From Artemisia argyi (taxonomy: Eukaryota; Streptophyta; Magnoliopsida; Asterales; Asteraceae): DNA of 64,000 bases. The stretch lies in NCBI GenBank assembly GCA_030686995.1, contig CM060681.1, forward strand, positions 165,948,833 to 166,012,832, in the 5' to 3' direction. Under the pieces are notes generated by a model, which did not search any database, had not been told where the DNA came from, and was given only the letters and a program-made list of their open reading frames with translations. Shown here piece after piece: positions 11,055-23,511 of this stretch (position 1 is its first letter; each line of letters opens with the position of its first letter). The translations under genes were made by a program, and so were the position numbers.

Positions 11055-13164
11055 TATTATTTCATTGCTTGTATGTATAAAATAAAGTAAACTATGGACA
11101 ATCATTATCCGCATCTAAATTTTAGATTCTGAAAATAATATCAAATCGAGTAAAAAATCATTCCGCTGATTAAATGACACAAAATTCTCCAATGTCAACT
11201 CTCACGAAAATACAATATTCTAGTTCTGATCAGCTTTTTCAAGCTGTTTTTGGCTGGTTAACAATTAAATTTCATATTTGTGAATTGATGTTGATAGTTG
11301 TATTTTGTTTTTTTATTTTTTGTATATATGTTTTTTTTTTGTTATGGAATAATTAGTTAAACAGTTTTGATTAAGCTTTGTTTCAGTTGAATAATTCTTT
11401 GAAAGTTTGAATATATGAAATTCAGCCTTGTAGTTTACAACTACATGTAGTTATAGAATTACAAAATTTATTCTCTTATGATTTCACTAAATTAGAATAG
11501 TTCTTTTCAACTTAAAATTTTAGTACCTCATTTTGTGGATAATTAAATAAATTGCTTCTTATTTTTTTTATTACATTATAATAAACACTTTTAGCTATAA
11601 TTTTATTTTTCCTTAACTTGTCGTCTGAAAGGGAAACAAAAGTAGTCAAAAAGACATTTTTTTGTATTAATAAAAAACAAAAGAATGAGAAACTTGAGCG
11701 TGTCTTAACTCTTAACTATTACGATTGGTGGGGTCAAATTTATGGGCCTCTAAATCTTTACTAAATTAGCCTATTGTTTATATGAGAGGGCCCACAATTT
11801 ACTTTTATGCACAACAGTATAAATTTTGATTTGAGTACTCGAGAGTCGAGACAGGCTAAGTAGCAAATTCTGTTAGTTTTTAATTAATCCTTCACTTTGA
11901 TAAAAGTAAAAAAAAAAAAAAAAAAAAAATCTATCACCTTTTAACTTTAAAATGAACCCAAATTGTAGATATGCAGGAATGTGAATCGCATAAGAAAAGC
12001 AACGAAGAACAGAAGTTATTTATGGCTTTTTCAAAAGAGATTCTTGACTTAGATCAACGACTACACTAGCGAGTCAACTTGTTACTCTCTCGAATTAAGA
12101 TTCATAACAATCCCATGAAATTTTAGTTTATAATCATTTGATCACTTAGAAATAAAAATGCAAATCTCATGATCCACGCTTTAATGGATCTATATTGCCT
12201 GTTCTTCATTCTTGTATCATAAACAAGCAAATCCTTTTTTTCTCCACATTTTATATTCATAAATGATTTCTAAACATGAGTAACATAGACCAAGGACATA
12301 AATTCTTAAGAGGGTCCGGTGTCATGGCGTTGGAGCTGTGCATTCCAACGTGGAGCACACGATGTCACTGCCAATCATGCGTTACCACACCGGCCACCTT
12401 TGGTGTCATTTCCGGCGTTAGTTTACTCACGCAGCGCCCTAATCCTTTTTTTTTTTTAATAATTTATTTTTTGTGTTTAATTGGGTATGACGGATCTCAA
12501 AAGGAGTGAAATGACTTGTGCCATGAGTATGGAGTATTTTGATGTATGAATGTGAAAAGTAAAATACTAAAATGCCGAAATGCTGCTGAGATTACGAAAC
12601 GACTCGAGGCATGACAACTTAAATTAATAAATATTCGTAGGACATTAGATGTCTCCATTCACCAAACACTACTTCAATAAACAAAACAAAGAAAAAGTCA
12701 AATTTGTTCCGAACTCCATTATCTGCCCACAAAAAGTAGTCAAAAAGGTTTAATTCGTATGAACATTGTACTGTCAGGGAAATTTACAAAACTGTGACTT
12801 CAAATTTAAAAGGTTTTATTTTCAGTTCTATGTTTTTAGTTTCGTAAAAATCATAACTGAAATTTACTAAGAAATGATTTTTATAAAAATTAAAATTTAA
12901 AAATTGTTATATATGAAGCAAATTTGATCTCAAATGATAGAAGGTTAAATTTTAAGATTTTGATATAAATAGTTTAATCGTTTTAATTATTACCTTTTAT
13001 ATATTTTATAAAGTGTGTAAATGTTTTTTAAAATATATAAAAAAGATTCGTAATTGAATTTCACAATAAACTCGTAATAATTTCGTAATAAATTCAGATG
13101 ATAAAATTATGAAGAATATGAGTATATGGAATATAGATTAATTAATAAAGAGAGAAATTTATTG
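11055..13164. other. Intergenic AT-rich DNA
   Basis: No supported gene on either strand. It holds a pure A run near 11909-11929 and one GC-rich block, listed separately. The rest is AT-rich with no repeat structure I can name. Confidence 0.6.
12307..12450. repeat. GC-rich foldback block in AT-rich DNA
   Basis: About 140 bp stand out by base composition from their surroundings. They contain a small hairpin (CGTTGGA..TCCAACG) and two related phrases, GGTGTCATGGCGTTGG and GGTGTCATTTCCGGCGTT, before a T run at about 12448. It may be the end of a non-autonomous DNA element. No matching second end or target duplication was seen. Confidence 0.3.
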
Positions 13165-13172
13165 TGTCAGAA

Positions 13173-13482
13173 TAAGGGTGAGCATGGTCCAAAAACCGGA
13201 CCGGACCGGCCAAGACCGGACCGGACCGAAGACCGAGAACCGGAAAAACCATAGACCGAGACCGGACCGAATGTGGTCGGTCCGGTTCGGTCCGGTCCGG
13301 TCTTCGGTCGGTCCGGTCCAATTAGGCATATTTTGGCACGTTTTTTCGGTTTTTTGGTCGGTCCGGACCGGACCGAGGACCGAATTAGCAGAAAAGCCTA
13401 GACCGCAGACCGGACCGAATGTGGTCGGTCCGGTCGGTTTTGTCGGTCGGTCCGGTCCATCCGGTCCGTTTGCTCACCCTTA
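13173..13482. mobile_element. hAT-type MITE built of ACCGGACC repeats
   Basis: The ends are perfect 12-bp inverted repeats, TAAGGGTGAGCA and TGCTCACCCTTA. They are flanked by the perfect 8-bp duplication TGTCAGAA (13165-13172 and 13483-13490), the size made by hAT transposases. The whole 310-bp body consists of ACCGGACCGG and CCGGTCCGGT arrays in inverted arrangement, giving a strong foldback. It has no transposase. Its TIR resembles the CAGGGGTG-like ends of hAT elements. Confidence 0.9.
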
Positions 13483-13490
13483 TGTCAGAA

Positions 13491-14197
13491 GAGTGAAATT
13501 GTGTTATAAAAGAGTGTACTTGTGTCAGGAGAGAGAAAACATTAATTAAATTTGTAGTATTTCGTAATACTTCGTAGTTATGAGTATTTCGTAATATAGC
13601 ATTTTTTTTTCTTGTTATCTAGTTATAATATGCAAAATCTTCCATTACGAATATATTATGATATTTGCGAAAAAATTTATTTAAAAAAAAATGGACATCA
13701 AATTTAAGAGATTAAAAAAATACGTTTATTGGTATAATTTGTTTGATGAAAAACTTTATAAGTTTACATATACATGAGATCAAAAGACGATGGTTGTGTA
13801 ATTTGCATGAAAGAGGGTGTTTTTTGCAACCAATATCTCAAGTGATAATTCACATTTAAAGTGTGGATAATGTCGTTATTTCACAAAAATAAAATAAAAT
13901 AAAATAAATACTAGTTTTAACAATATTTCACAAAGTAGAGTTAAGTTGAAAATAAGTGTCATATTAGGTCACAGTTTTGCAAATTTCCCTATTATTATTC
14001 CAAATTCTCCATCATATAAATACGTGACAAAGGTACTTTGGACCTGCATTTCGGGTTTGTTTAGTAACGAACAAGACATACATTTTTCTTTGGTATCATT
14101 TTACTCATATGCAACTATGAATGGATCATGCAACCAAGTATGGACTATGGAGTATAGACGTTGCTTACTTCGTCAGTTGTTTGGCTCATTTTGAGCT
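13491..14197. other. Intergenic AT-rich DNA
   Basis: No supported gene. An AAAAT microsatellite lies near 13885-13911. About 58 bp from 13943 reappear in similar form at 59256, so an old dispersed repeat is present. Confidence 0.55.
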
Positions 14198-14206
14198 TTA
14201 TATATT

Positions 14207-15760
14207 GGGATAATGATTTCTAAATGTATCAAACTTGTCACGTTTTACTGAGTTGTGTATCAAACTTTTAATTTTGCTAACTTGGGGTTTGAACTTACTA
14301 ATCTTTGCTATCTTGTGTATTAACGGGGTGATTAAGAGGTTTTACGTTTTCTCTTACCACGTTGGCATCCACGCTGGCCATTTTTTATCTTTTAATAATT
14401 AAATGGGTAAAATGACGAAAACACCCTCACCTTCATCTTTTGTATTTCTTTTTTCTTTTTTCAATATACAAATTTCTTAACAAAAAACTACAAAATTCAA
14501 ATAACCCAAGATTTCATAGAAAAAATTAACTACTTAAAATTACAAATTTAATTCCAAAACATTTGAATGCACATAAACCTGAAGTTACATAACCAATTCA
14601 AAATCTTTACCCAAGATTTCTAATCAAATAAAGAAATAAACACCACCAGTTTTTTTTGGTCCGATCTCCAATATCCGGCCACCCTGTCGGTGGTGGTCCG
14701 GCCACCCCGATCTCCAATATCCGGCTAAATGAATGCCTTGATCTGCGATAAGCAAGCTATGGAGTTCATAAATCGACTGATAGCTCAGCTACTGATCCGA
14801 AGCGCAATCCATAAAGTTATATTCCTCCATTAATCATGTCCTATTTACATGTTATGAACTAGTTGAAAAAGAGTCCTTTTTAAGGCTATGATTGACTCAC
14901 TTTCACACCCTTTTCTTACAACTCAGTGAGTCACAAAGAACAGACCCTTCACCATTAAATACTAATGACCCATCATTTTAACGAGCAAAAAAAATAATCT
15001 TTACTTCCAATATTTTAAGTCGACTGAGGCACCTGAAGATTTTTGGTCATGTGTGGTGTTCACCATATTTCAATCGGTGTGGCACCTGAAGATTTTTGTG
15101 TGTCGTTTAATCAAGATCTTAGATTGTTCTTTGTCATGATCAGTTTCTGGGTTTATTGTTGTGATGATTTCGGAGTGTGATTTTTATGGTGAATCGGTGG
15201 TTTATCATCTTTTGATGATTTGTTGACCGGATCTGGCTTTGAGATCTATTTTTCTTGATAACAGATCTGGATTATGTGGTTTTGTTGTGTTTTGAAGATT
15301 TTTTTGGGTATGATATGTGTTTTCTGGGTTTGTGTTCGTCAATTATGGGAGGTTATGTTTTTGATAAGATTTTGTTGTGCGTGTGTTTTTTAAATGTGTG
15401 ATGGATCTGGATCAGTGAAGAGGGTAAAAGCTTTATGGCTTATTTTAGATTGGGGATAATTGGGATTGTTAGAAGAAAAAAAAAATAATGTATATATATT
15501 AAAAAAAAAAAAAAAAAAAAAGTATTACTCATAAAAAAGAAAATAACGGAAAACGGGGGAAAATAACGGGTTTTTTTTTAATAATATAACGGAGTCAACG
15601 CAGTCAACCTTGTCAACTCAGCTAAAATTCTTGCCATGTAGATTGAGTACACAAAATAGCAAAGATTAGTAAGTTTAAACCCCAACTTAGCAAAATTAAA
15701 AGTTCGATACACAACTCAGTAAAACGTGTCAAGTTGAATACATTTAGAAATCATTATCCC
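14207..15760. mobile_element. Non-autonomous Mutator-like element with 113-bp TIRs
   Basis: The left TIR 14207-14319 and right TIR 15648-15760 begin GGGATAATGATTTC and match over 113 bp with seven mismatches counted by eye. A perfect 9-bp duplication TTATATATT (14198-14206 and 15761-15769) is the hallmark of Mutator-like transposition. The 1.3-kb middle has no transposase ORF. It includes a direct duplication with CTCCAATATCCGGC and a T- and G-rich half. I could not identify a captured host gene. Confidence 0.92.
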
Positions 15761-15769
15761 TTATATATT

Positions 15770-17450
15770 TGAGGTATGCCTCCGCCTCAATCGAGCTAAT
15801 TTAGAATCAGATATACATGTGTAAAGTTTGGGTTAATCTTCAGAAGAGACATAACAGTGAGAATGTGGATTTCTTAATTAAGCAATCATGGTTTCCATCT
15901 TTTTGCTCGACTAATCTACGATGTTTGAAACCACGATCAATACAATTAAATCGGGTAAACCTCTCTTTTCGAGGAGGTTGTTTTGGCCACCATTTTAGTG
16001 AACTAGGCTAATACTATATTATCATTTTGGATTCTTTGTATTGGATCTTAGATTCCAACCAAGTTATTTAAAAGAGAAAATATCATGACATGCCATATAG
16101 TGCTTTTGCAAGATAACATTTCAACATTCAGTGTATATTTTCTTACTTAAAAACGGGACCCAAAAGTTATACCTAGTACATACCTGAAGACTTGGCACTA
16201 ATAGTCATTTTTATATAGTGCTAATTATAGATTGTGCTATATATAGAGTGATATGTCTACTATATTCCGTGCATATCTTGTCATATATGTGCATGTATAA
16301 ACATCAACAAATTCATATGGGTGGATACTCGGTATCCAAATACTATATCTAGCGTTATATACTATTTTTCACATGCTACTCTTGCTTATTTTGAAGTGTG
16401 TATAAAAATGTCTGATAAAGTTAATGGTTAGATACCGAGTATCCAAATGCTATATCTAGTTTTGACACTAATGTTTACGCATGTATAGATATTAGCTGAT
16501 GGTTTGGACATGTCATATGGTTTTAGTGACAGATAGGGGATGTAAACAAGTAGTCTAGCTTTTGTCAAGTAACTCGAGTTCGAACTTCACTTGATCTCGT
16601 TTGAGCCGAGCTTTATCAAACCTCAAGCTCTATTTAAACAATCTAACCAAATAAATAAACATTATTGTACTTTGAGAGCTAAACATTTATAAATAGTAAT
16701 ATAAATTATGTTTGTTTTAGTATTTAAGTCTCATCTCTATTATCTTTTATGGTATATTCACCTGCGCCAATTTTATTGACCCGAAACACAAATCCAAGGC
16801 TCCACGAAGCAAACAACCAAACTTGCACGATTAAGAATTTTATGCTGGGAATGGTTATACCTGTGTGTTTTGTGTAGTTTATCCAAAAAATTTATGCTAG
16901 GCTTTAACTATTTAATTGACGTTGCCTTTTTCATAATCTGGGCTATTTCACCGTCTCTGTGAGGCATTCATTATTTGGTTCAACAAGTTCACTTGGTTTT
17001 TGTATGCTTATCAGGCGATGCTAGTGTTATGTTAGGTTATGTGATGTGGATGGTGACGAAATAAACTTTTTACGAATCTTGAACCAAACCAAATAACTTG
17101 TTACAATGACTAGGTTCAAAAGATTTTGTTTAATTTGACTCAAGTATATTAAAAACATGTCATTAGGGACATTTAGATACATGTTTCATCCTTTTGTTTG
17201 TTTGATTTGTAAATCATGTCGATAATCATCCCTTTTTAACAATATAAGGTTCTATATACCCTACCTATCGTCACAAAATGAAGCCATTGCATGTAGAGAA
17301 ATGTTCATGTCTCAATTAACCACAAGACGGTTTCTACAATATCTGTCACGAAAGAGTTTTTTAACACTGCCAAAATTCCTTACAAAACTATCATAGGGAA
17401 TTAGGTCAAAAGACCATCCACCAATACACAATTCCAGAAAGACTTTTTGC
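15770..17450. other. Intergenic DNA and 3' flank of the U2B'' gene
   Basis: No coding region is supported. The phrase TATCCAAATACTATATCTAG near 16336 recurs as a near copy at 16441. A piece from 16545 (GGGGATGTAAACAAGTAG) resembles one end of a MITE, but its partner is missing. The last few hundred bases before 17451 should contain the U2B'' 3' UTR. Confidence 0.5.
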
Positions 17451-20400
17451 TTACTTTTTGGCATAACTGATTGCCATTGAGTTTTGTGGGGTAATTTTGA
17501 AGCCTTGTAGTGATTGCATTGCAGTTGAGGATTGATTGTCGTCATCAAACTCTACAAAAGCAATTCCAGGTTTTGCAGCAATCATTCGGACTTCTTTGAA
17601 ACCTGGGAACTGTTTGAAGAGAAGCTGCAGCATTTCTTCTGTTGTATCGTGTGTCAAGTTCTGTATAAACAGGATGTTGTTCGGTGGTGTCGCTTCTTGA
17701 GAGTTTGACTTACCGTTTCGGTATGAATCCTGCGCATATTTGTAAAAAACAGTAAATATTAGACTTCATGAATGGATTTAGGTTGGTTAAGCTTGTCGAA
17801 TGTAGGTGGGTTGGTAAGGTAACGAGTCAAAATGGGTACAGATCTTTAGATCTTGTAATCTTGTATATAGAATTAGTATCAAATGTGATTACAAAAATTA
17901 AAAATTTTGAATAAACTGAATGCTTGAAAAATATGATTTAGATGGTTTTATGCATTACAAAATATACTTCAGGCAACTTTTTTGACTCATTTTACCCATA
18001 TGGCTTGCTTCCTTTTAAAGCAAGCCTGTAAACTTTCAGCTGTTTGACCCGTTAGAAATTAAAAATGACACAAAATTATCTATTCATAGGTAAATGGTTG
18101 AAACTGCCACAGTTTGATAAGTAAGAAGAAAGTTTCAGGAGAAATTGGTTTCAAGAAACTTACAGCAGGGGTTCCATTGTTGTCAGTTTTAACACCATTA
18201 GTAGCTTGTGGAGCATCTCTCCTGTTTTCAGCTGTATACATTACAAAGGTTAGATTAATATACATACACCTGGTTTGAAGGGTAAGCAAAGCATATCAAA
18301 CTTTCAAATATATATGATATACTTGGTTTTTGATCATTTCTTTAATAAACAAGGTCGTTGTGTACTTAATCCTTCATTTTTTATTATTTCTTAGTATTTA
18401 AAAAGGGTAACTGAACCTCTGGTGGCGGTGACCAGTCCCACAGCCAACATGGGAGAGGTAAATTGTGTAATACCATTATATCTTTGTATTTAAAAACCCT
18501 TTGAATGAAAATAAAATCATGGAAATCTTGTATGTCTAAATCAACAGTCAATATATTTGTAACAATAGCTAATACTATACGTAATCTAAACAGATGTAAA
18601 TTTCCCTATTCACGTTACTCAGGGAGCGAGAGTTTTTTACTCCAATGTACGCGGCCTAACTGGGGCATCCCCGTGACCATTTCCGACCCTTTCCCTAGCC
18701 ACCCCCAAGATGTGTACCTAGTGAGGTTTGAACCTGAGACCTCTTGTGAGGACATCGGGTGCCAAACACTAGACCACCTTGGTGATGGTTAGATAATCTG
18801 AACTTAACATATTAAAGAAAAAATGCTACAATTTTCGTTACACGTCTAATTTAACTCATAGAATCATCATAGAGGTGAAACAGACCACACTGACCAGCAT
18901 TACTAACTTCAATTGCTAAGGTTTGTCAAAAAGCTGTCAAAAAATGTACTAAAGTAGACATATGAAAGGCAATCTTTGTGTTAAACACATGTCTTATAAA
19001 ATACCAAAATATCCTGCTATTATCAGTCACTCTTAAGATAACCTTCATTGATACTGAAGATGGTCAAACCCCTATTGGTCTCTAGCATTCCTGCAGATCT
19101 AAAGACGTAGATATTTTTTTCTGAACCTGAGCGTAACTCCAGAAGGTGTGGTATATATAATTATAGAGCAAGAAAACTCAAATAGAACCGTAGCTTACTT
19201 TTTTCCTCCTGCTTCCTTCTCTTTTCTTTCGGAACAAATGTATTATCTGCTTTTGCAATACAATCTGACTTGCCTTTGGCATACTGGATACGCTGCATTG
19301 CACAAGGGTGGTGTAAGAAACTTTGTTGCACTAAGATTATGTATTAAATTCAATCAGGCACACAATGCTTGCTTGATTATATTTATCTGTCTGACAAGTG
19401 TGCAAGTTTCAAACATCTTGGAATATCCGTACATCTTATTAGTTAGTGTTTGTAAACTTACCATTGGCTTTTCATAAAATGGAAAGTTCTGCATCTGGCG
19501 AACTGCATTACTGGCAGCAGTAACATCACTAAAAACAATCCAAGCCTGACCACGAAGTTTGGCCGTCTTCAGAGCGACGACGTCCAAAATCCTCCCATAT
19601 TGGGAGAACAAGGCATAAAGAGACCTTTTTAACTCTGATAACCAAAAACAAAACATGTGAGTAAAACAATATGAACAAGCAAGATGCATACTACATACAA
19701 GAAGTGGAAAAACTATAACTAGCATGCACAAGTGAAGACACTTTCCTTTGACGTACATCATAATAAATAAATAAAATACTTCCATTTTCAGCTTCAAATG
19801 CGGTTGCTTAATCAAAATATCCTTGAGGGGTTATAAGCTCTTGTCAATTAGGCATAAATCCCTATGAGTAAAAGTTCTGATAATACTTTAAACAAGGGGA
19901 GTGATTTGCACACACACACTTTTTGATTTGCACACCAATATGTACAAGCAGGTAAAGCTTGATGTATATACAGTACAACTGTCTAATGCACTGATGAATG
20001 TGTATGAATCAAAAAAATTGGTGTGCAAATCAATTCCCTTTTAACAATATTATCAATTTTCATGTATGCATTTACTTACATTTAAGGTAAAGAAAAGTTT
20101 TTAACCCCCAATACAGTTCTGGTATTCAGCATGTTGAATTACTCAGATGGTTCCACTATTTGACATGCGAAAAGTGTCAGACATGGCTAATCCAGTTAAC
20201 ATCATGCTCGTGAATACCTTTCTCAAACGATCATAGCTTACACGATGTTTTTAGGCCTAAATCCCTCTCATTTCTATCTTCTAATGTTTTTAGGCCTAAA
20301 TTGTCTTTTCAACAACAATTCACTCATGTTCAGATCAATTTTTTTTTTCTCTCTTCTTTGTTTTGACACCACTTAAGTTTCACAGGTCTTTGAGACTTCC

Positions 20401-23400
20401 AATAACCAGCAACAAAGTTTGAGGTGTTATCATCAGTAAGTCACCTATTACCGATGACTCAATATCCTCTTCAAGCTTGCTATTCTGAAGCGACATGGAT
20501 ATTTGTGGGGAAGGAGCATTGGATAACGCTTATAAAGTTGAAATGCCCTTGTTGCTGGTTAATGCTATCACCAAATAAAAGTGGATGATACATAATGATA
20601 TGAAAGACACCGCATGTGTTATCTTAAAGCTTCCCATGTCTCATTATCTCACATATACCAATGCCTCTTCCGGATTCCAACAATGAAGAGAACATTTAAA
20701 TGGTGATAGATGGCATACCGCAGTAATACCTCAAAGTATGTTGTTGGTCCCCAAAAGTACAAAAAGGTCTTTTCCCTGTCGTGGTAGCAAAACAAAGAGA
20801 AGAGGAGAAGAATAGAAGATTAATCCTAAGATGAGAAAGAACTATCGTTGAAACACAACTTAAGTGTAAAGATGACGCCCACCACAAAGGGTGTCGGCAA
20901 CTAAATTCATGGACAAAAATGTGTCTGGTGAGCTAAGGTTGATGCGGTGGCAACTCACCTTGAACAGCAGCTGGGTTGAGGGGGGCGTTTGAACTTTGAC
21001 AATGGTCGAGAAATAGGCCCTACAATGATACTAGGTTGATGGGTTAATGCCCTTAATGACCTTTAACAGTGTGACCTAACTGATGAGTAAACCTTCTTTT
21101 GGATTTTTGGTTGATTAATTCCATGCTTCATGGTTATAAAAGCATAAACTACTTCAAAAGAACACTTGCCAGAATATCTATCTATCCACCCTTATTCACA
21201 TGATGCAGGGACTTGCTAGCTTTATCTGAAGTTTACATCTTCACCATTGACAGCTTATTTACAATACATGTAACAGCTATAATAGCATATCCACAAGAAT
21301 TGGTATTGATAGCTATTTAGTTATACTTAGCTAGTTAGCTGCACGACTTACCGATCATCCTGTAATTTAGTCCTTCCTCGTAAACTAGTAAAACTAACTC
21401 TTTACCAACCAGTAACGACCTTATAAACTGAAAGTTGAGATCCTAAAAACCAGAATTCAGAATGTAATAATCAAATCTTGCTTTCTTTAAAATCAACTTG
21501 CAACAACCCTAACGACCTAAATAGCAACATGTATCAACTAATGTGTGCCCCCCTTTCTAGCCGAAAAACATTGATGGTATTGACTATTAAGAAACAACAG
21601 AGAACTTTGACTAAAGCTCCCATTGACTATATTTTACCATTATATGAGCAAAATCTACTTGTACTCTCATTGTTTAAAGATAACTTCATATTTTAAGCCC
21701 ATCAACGTTCAGTAAAACTAACGAAAGAGCCAACTCCAATTGCTTTCATGAAATTCCTACATTGAACAAAGCAAAAGTGCTTTTCCCAAATACCCTCAAC
21801 AACATACAAATCTCCTCGCTACAGTTACAGCTCCTACTCTACCTATTTACACCACCTCAATACATATTTATACAACATTAATATCCGCATCCTCCTCTAG
21901 CAGGAGTTACTCGTCACACATGAAAACAAGCTCCGTCTTCTATAAGTTCCTGGAACACTATAAACCCTCCGAAACCTACCTCCACCAAAACAAACACTCT
22001 ATCAAAGGAATTCAAAAAATACAACACATTTACGAAAGCCTATAACAAGCCTCCATATTTGTATCAATTCCATTTATATCATATAACTACAATAATCCAC
22101 ACTCATGGCACATAAATCTAACATACGAAACACTACAACAAGAAGGCACATTTCAACTAGTTTCCAAAACACAAAAAATAAAAAATTAACTCTTAATAAC
22201 TATGAATCAATTAATAATACAAATTGGTAACAAAGTTGGTAAATTGTTATACCTTTCTTCTTGACCTTCTTGTTAAGATTCTTAACGTAAATCGTTTAAT
22301 TCGGTGGTATGACTGCTGTTAGCATCGTTGCTGAGAAGCTTTGAGATCCTAGTGTGTGTTTTGACTTTTGAGATATTTGTGTGTGTGTGTGTGAAGTAGA
22401 GTGTGAAAAGGTTCTTAAATGATTATAAACTCCAAATTGTGTTTAAGCCTAAATCCCTCTCATTTATAACTTCTGATTCCTTTTAGGCCAAACTCATGTT
22501 TGAACAATAATTCTATAGCAAGATAAGGTTGATATGGCGATGACTTGCCTTAAAACATGTATGGGTTGAGGGGCATGTTTAAACTCTGAATGTGGTTAAA
22601 ACTGACTTTAATAGGGGTTATGGGTTAAAGCCCTCTAATGACATGGCCGATTTAGTGAGTACATTTTTTATTTTATTTTATTTTATTTTAAAAAATTCGT
22701 TACATATTAGAGATTTTCCTGTGTATACTCCAAGAATACCTATCTATCTATCGATCCATCCTTAATCAGATGACTAGTGACTTGAAAGCTTTCTCTAGAG
22801 TATTTGTCATTCACCATTGATGGCTTCTTCACCGAAAGATATGATACCATATCCACATGAATTTCCAGTGATAGCTATTTATCTATACTTAGTTGCATGA
22901 GTTGCTAATTTTTCCTCAAATTTCGTCTGCGCTATAAACTAGTAAAGCACTCCTTTACCAACAAGTAAGGTAACATATTACATATCCACGACCTTAGGTG
23001 ACCCGTAATGCATCGGTCGTCCACTCGGTCATGCACCCTTTTAGACGCATCCCCCCGTTACACTAACTCAGTCATGGTCGTGGTCATGTTTAAAGAATGC
23101 ACAACTCGGTCCTATTTAAGACCGAGTCCTTCCCTCTTTGTCGTGTGCGAGTGTGTGTTATTTAATTGTTTTTGTGGGGTATGTTTTTTTGTGGTGTCCT
23201 CGGTCTCCTTATTACACTAAGTTGGTCATGAAATTGTTGGTGTCATCGGTCCTGTTGTAGTCACCGTTACGGGTAGCCTTATAGACCACAAACTAAAAGC
23301 CTATATAGCAGTACAATTATCCACACTCATAAAAAATAATTCTAACATAGACATATACATTTCAATTAGTTCCGTAAACACGAAAACTTAGCTATTAAAA

Positions 23401-23511
23401 CTAGGAATTAATTAAAATAACGAATTAAATCGATATACCTTCTTTTTTAACCTTCTCGTTGAGATTTTTGACGTAAATTGTTTGATTCGGTGGAATATCG
23501 GCGGTTAGCAT
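17451..23511 (-). CDS. U2B'': U2 small nuclear ribonucleoprotein B'' (five exons)
   Basis: The product is the spliceosomal protein that binds U2 snRNA stem-loop IV together with U2A', acting in the nucleus. Coding exons, all bounded by AG/GT and in phase: 23439-23511, 19462-19634, 19199-19292, 18164-18231, 17451-17729. These sum to 687 bp, or 228 residues, close to the 232 I recall for Arabidopsis. RRM1 (exons 1-3) has TIYVKNLN as RNP2 and [11 protein letters not shown] as RNP1. A charged linker follows in exons 3-4. RRM2 (exon 5) has NNILFIQNL and [10 protein letters not shown] and ends [12 protein letters not shown]. The start is the ATG of exon 1 at 23509-23511. Intron 1 (3.8 kb) holds a decayed copy of exon 1 and two MITEs. 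U1A is the close paralogue; the short linker and total length favour U2B''. Confidence 0.93.
18605..18788 (-). mobile_element. tRNA-derived SINE in intron 3 of U2B''
   Basis: On the minus strand the unit begins with a tRNA-like head: an A-box-like GGTGGTCTAGTG (18767-18778) and a B-box-like GGTTCAAACC (18724-18733). A non-tRNA body follows to about 18605. Near-identical decamers TAATCTAAAC (18582-18591) and TAATCTGAAC (18794-18803) flank it and may be the target duplication. It inserted in the same orientation as the gene. Confidence 0.6.
19896..20038. mobile_element. 143-bp MITE in intron 1 of U2B''
   Basis: The ends GGGGAGTGATTTGCACAC and, on the other strand, GGGAATTGATTTGCACAC form an 18-bp TIR with two mismatches. 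The flanks TTTAAACAA (19887-19895) and TTTTAACAA (20039-20047) look like a 9-bp target duplication with one change, which points to a Mutator-type MITE. Confidence 0.65.
22253..22325 (-). pseudogene. Decayed duplicate of U2B'' exon 1
   Basis: It is exactly 73 bp, like the true exon 1, with the ATG at 22323-22325 and a preserved GT donor at its end. Codon 10 is TAA where the intact exon has CAA, and several other codons differ. If transcription started at this copy, splicing to exon 2 would give a message with an early stop. It sits inside intron 1 of the current gene. Confidence 0.85.
22997..23278. mobile_element. Tourist-like MITE in U2B'' intron 1
   Basis: The TIRs GGTGACCCGTAATG and, on the other strand, GGCTACCCGTAACG match at 11 of 14 positions. 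TTA flanks both sides (22994-22996 and 23279-23281), the PIF/Harbinger target. The body is 282 bp and rich in CTCGGTC and its complement. It is missing from the other copy of the tandem duplication, so it arrived after that event. Confidence 0.65.

Larger units (their letters stand above)
20240..23511. repeat. Tandem duplication of U2B'' exon 1 and part of intron 1
   Basis: Blocks occur in the same order in two copies. The AGGCCTAAATCCCTCTC block lies at about 20260 and 22447, the GGTTGATG..GGGTTGAGG block at 20938 and 22527, the TATCTATCTATC..CACCATTGA block at 21175 and 22738, the AACTAGTAAA block at 21382 and 22938, and the exon 1 block at 22253 and 23439. The left copy has extra stretches at about 20470-20890 and 21430-22055; the right copy has a MITE at 22997-23278. 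Divergence is moderate, so the event is not recent. Confidence 0.8.

Noticed and set aside
13178..13549. Plus-strand ORF of 123 codons rich in Arg, Thr, Gly and Pro
   Set aside because: It is a translation of the ACCGGA foldback of the hAT MITE, not a gene.
19148..19477. Plus-strand ORF of 109 codons
   Set aside because: It overlaps U2B'' exons 2-3 and intron 2 on the opposite strand and is a shadow.
22128..22150. CACTACAACAAGAA as a CACTA transposon end
   Set aside because: No matching second end or 3-bp duplication was found nearby.
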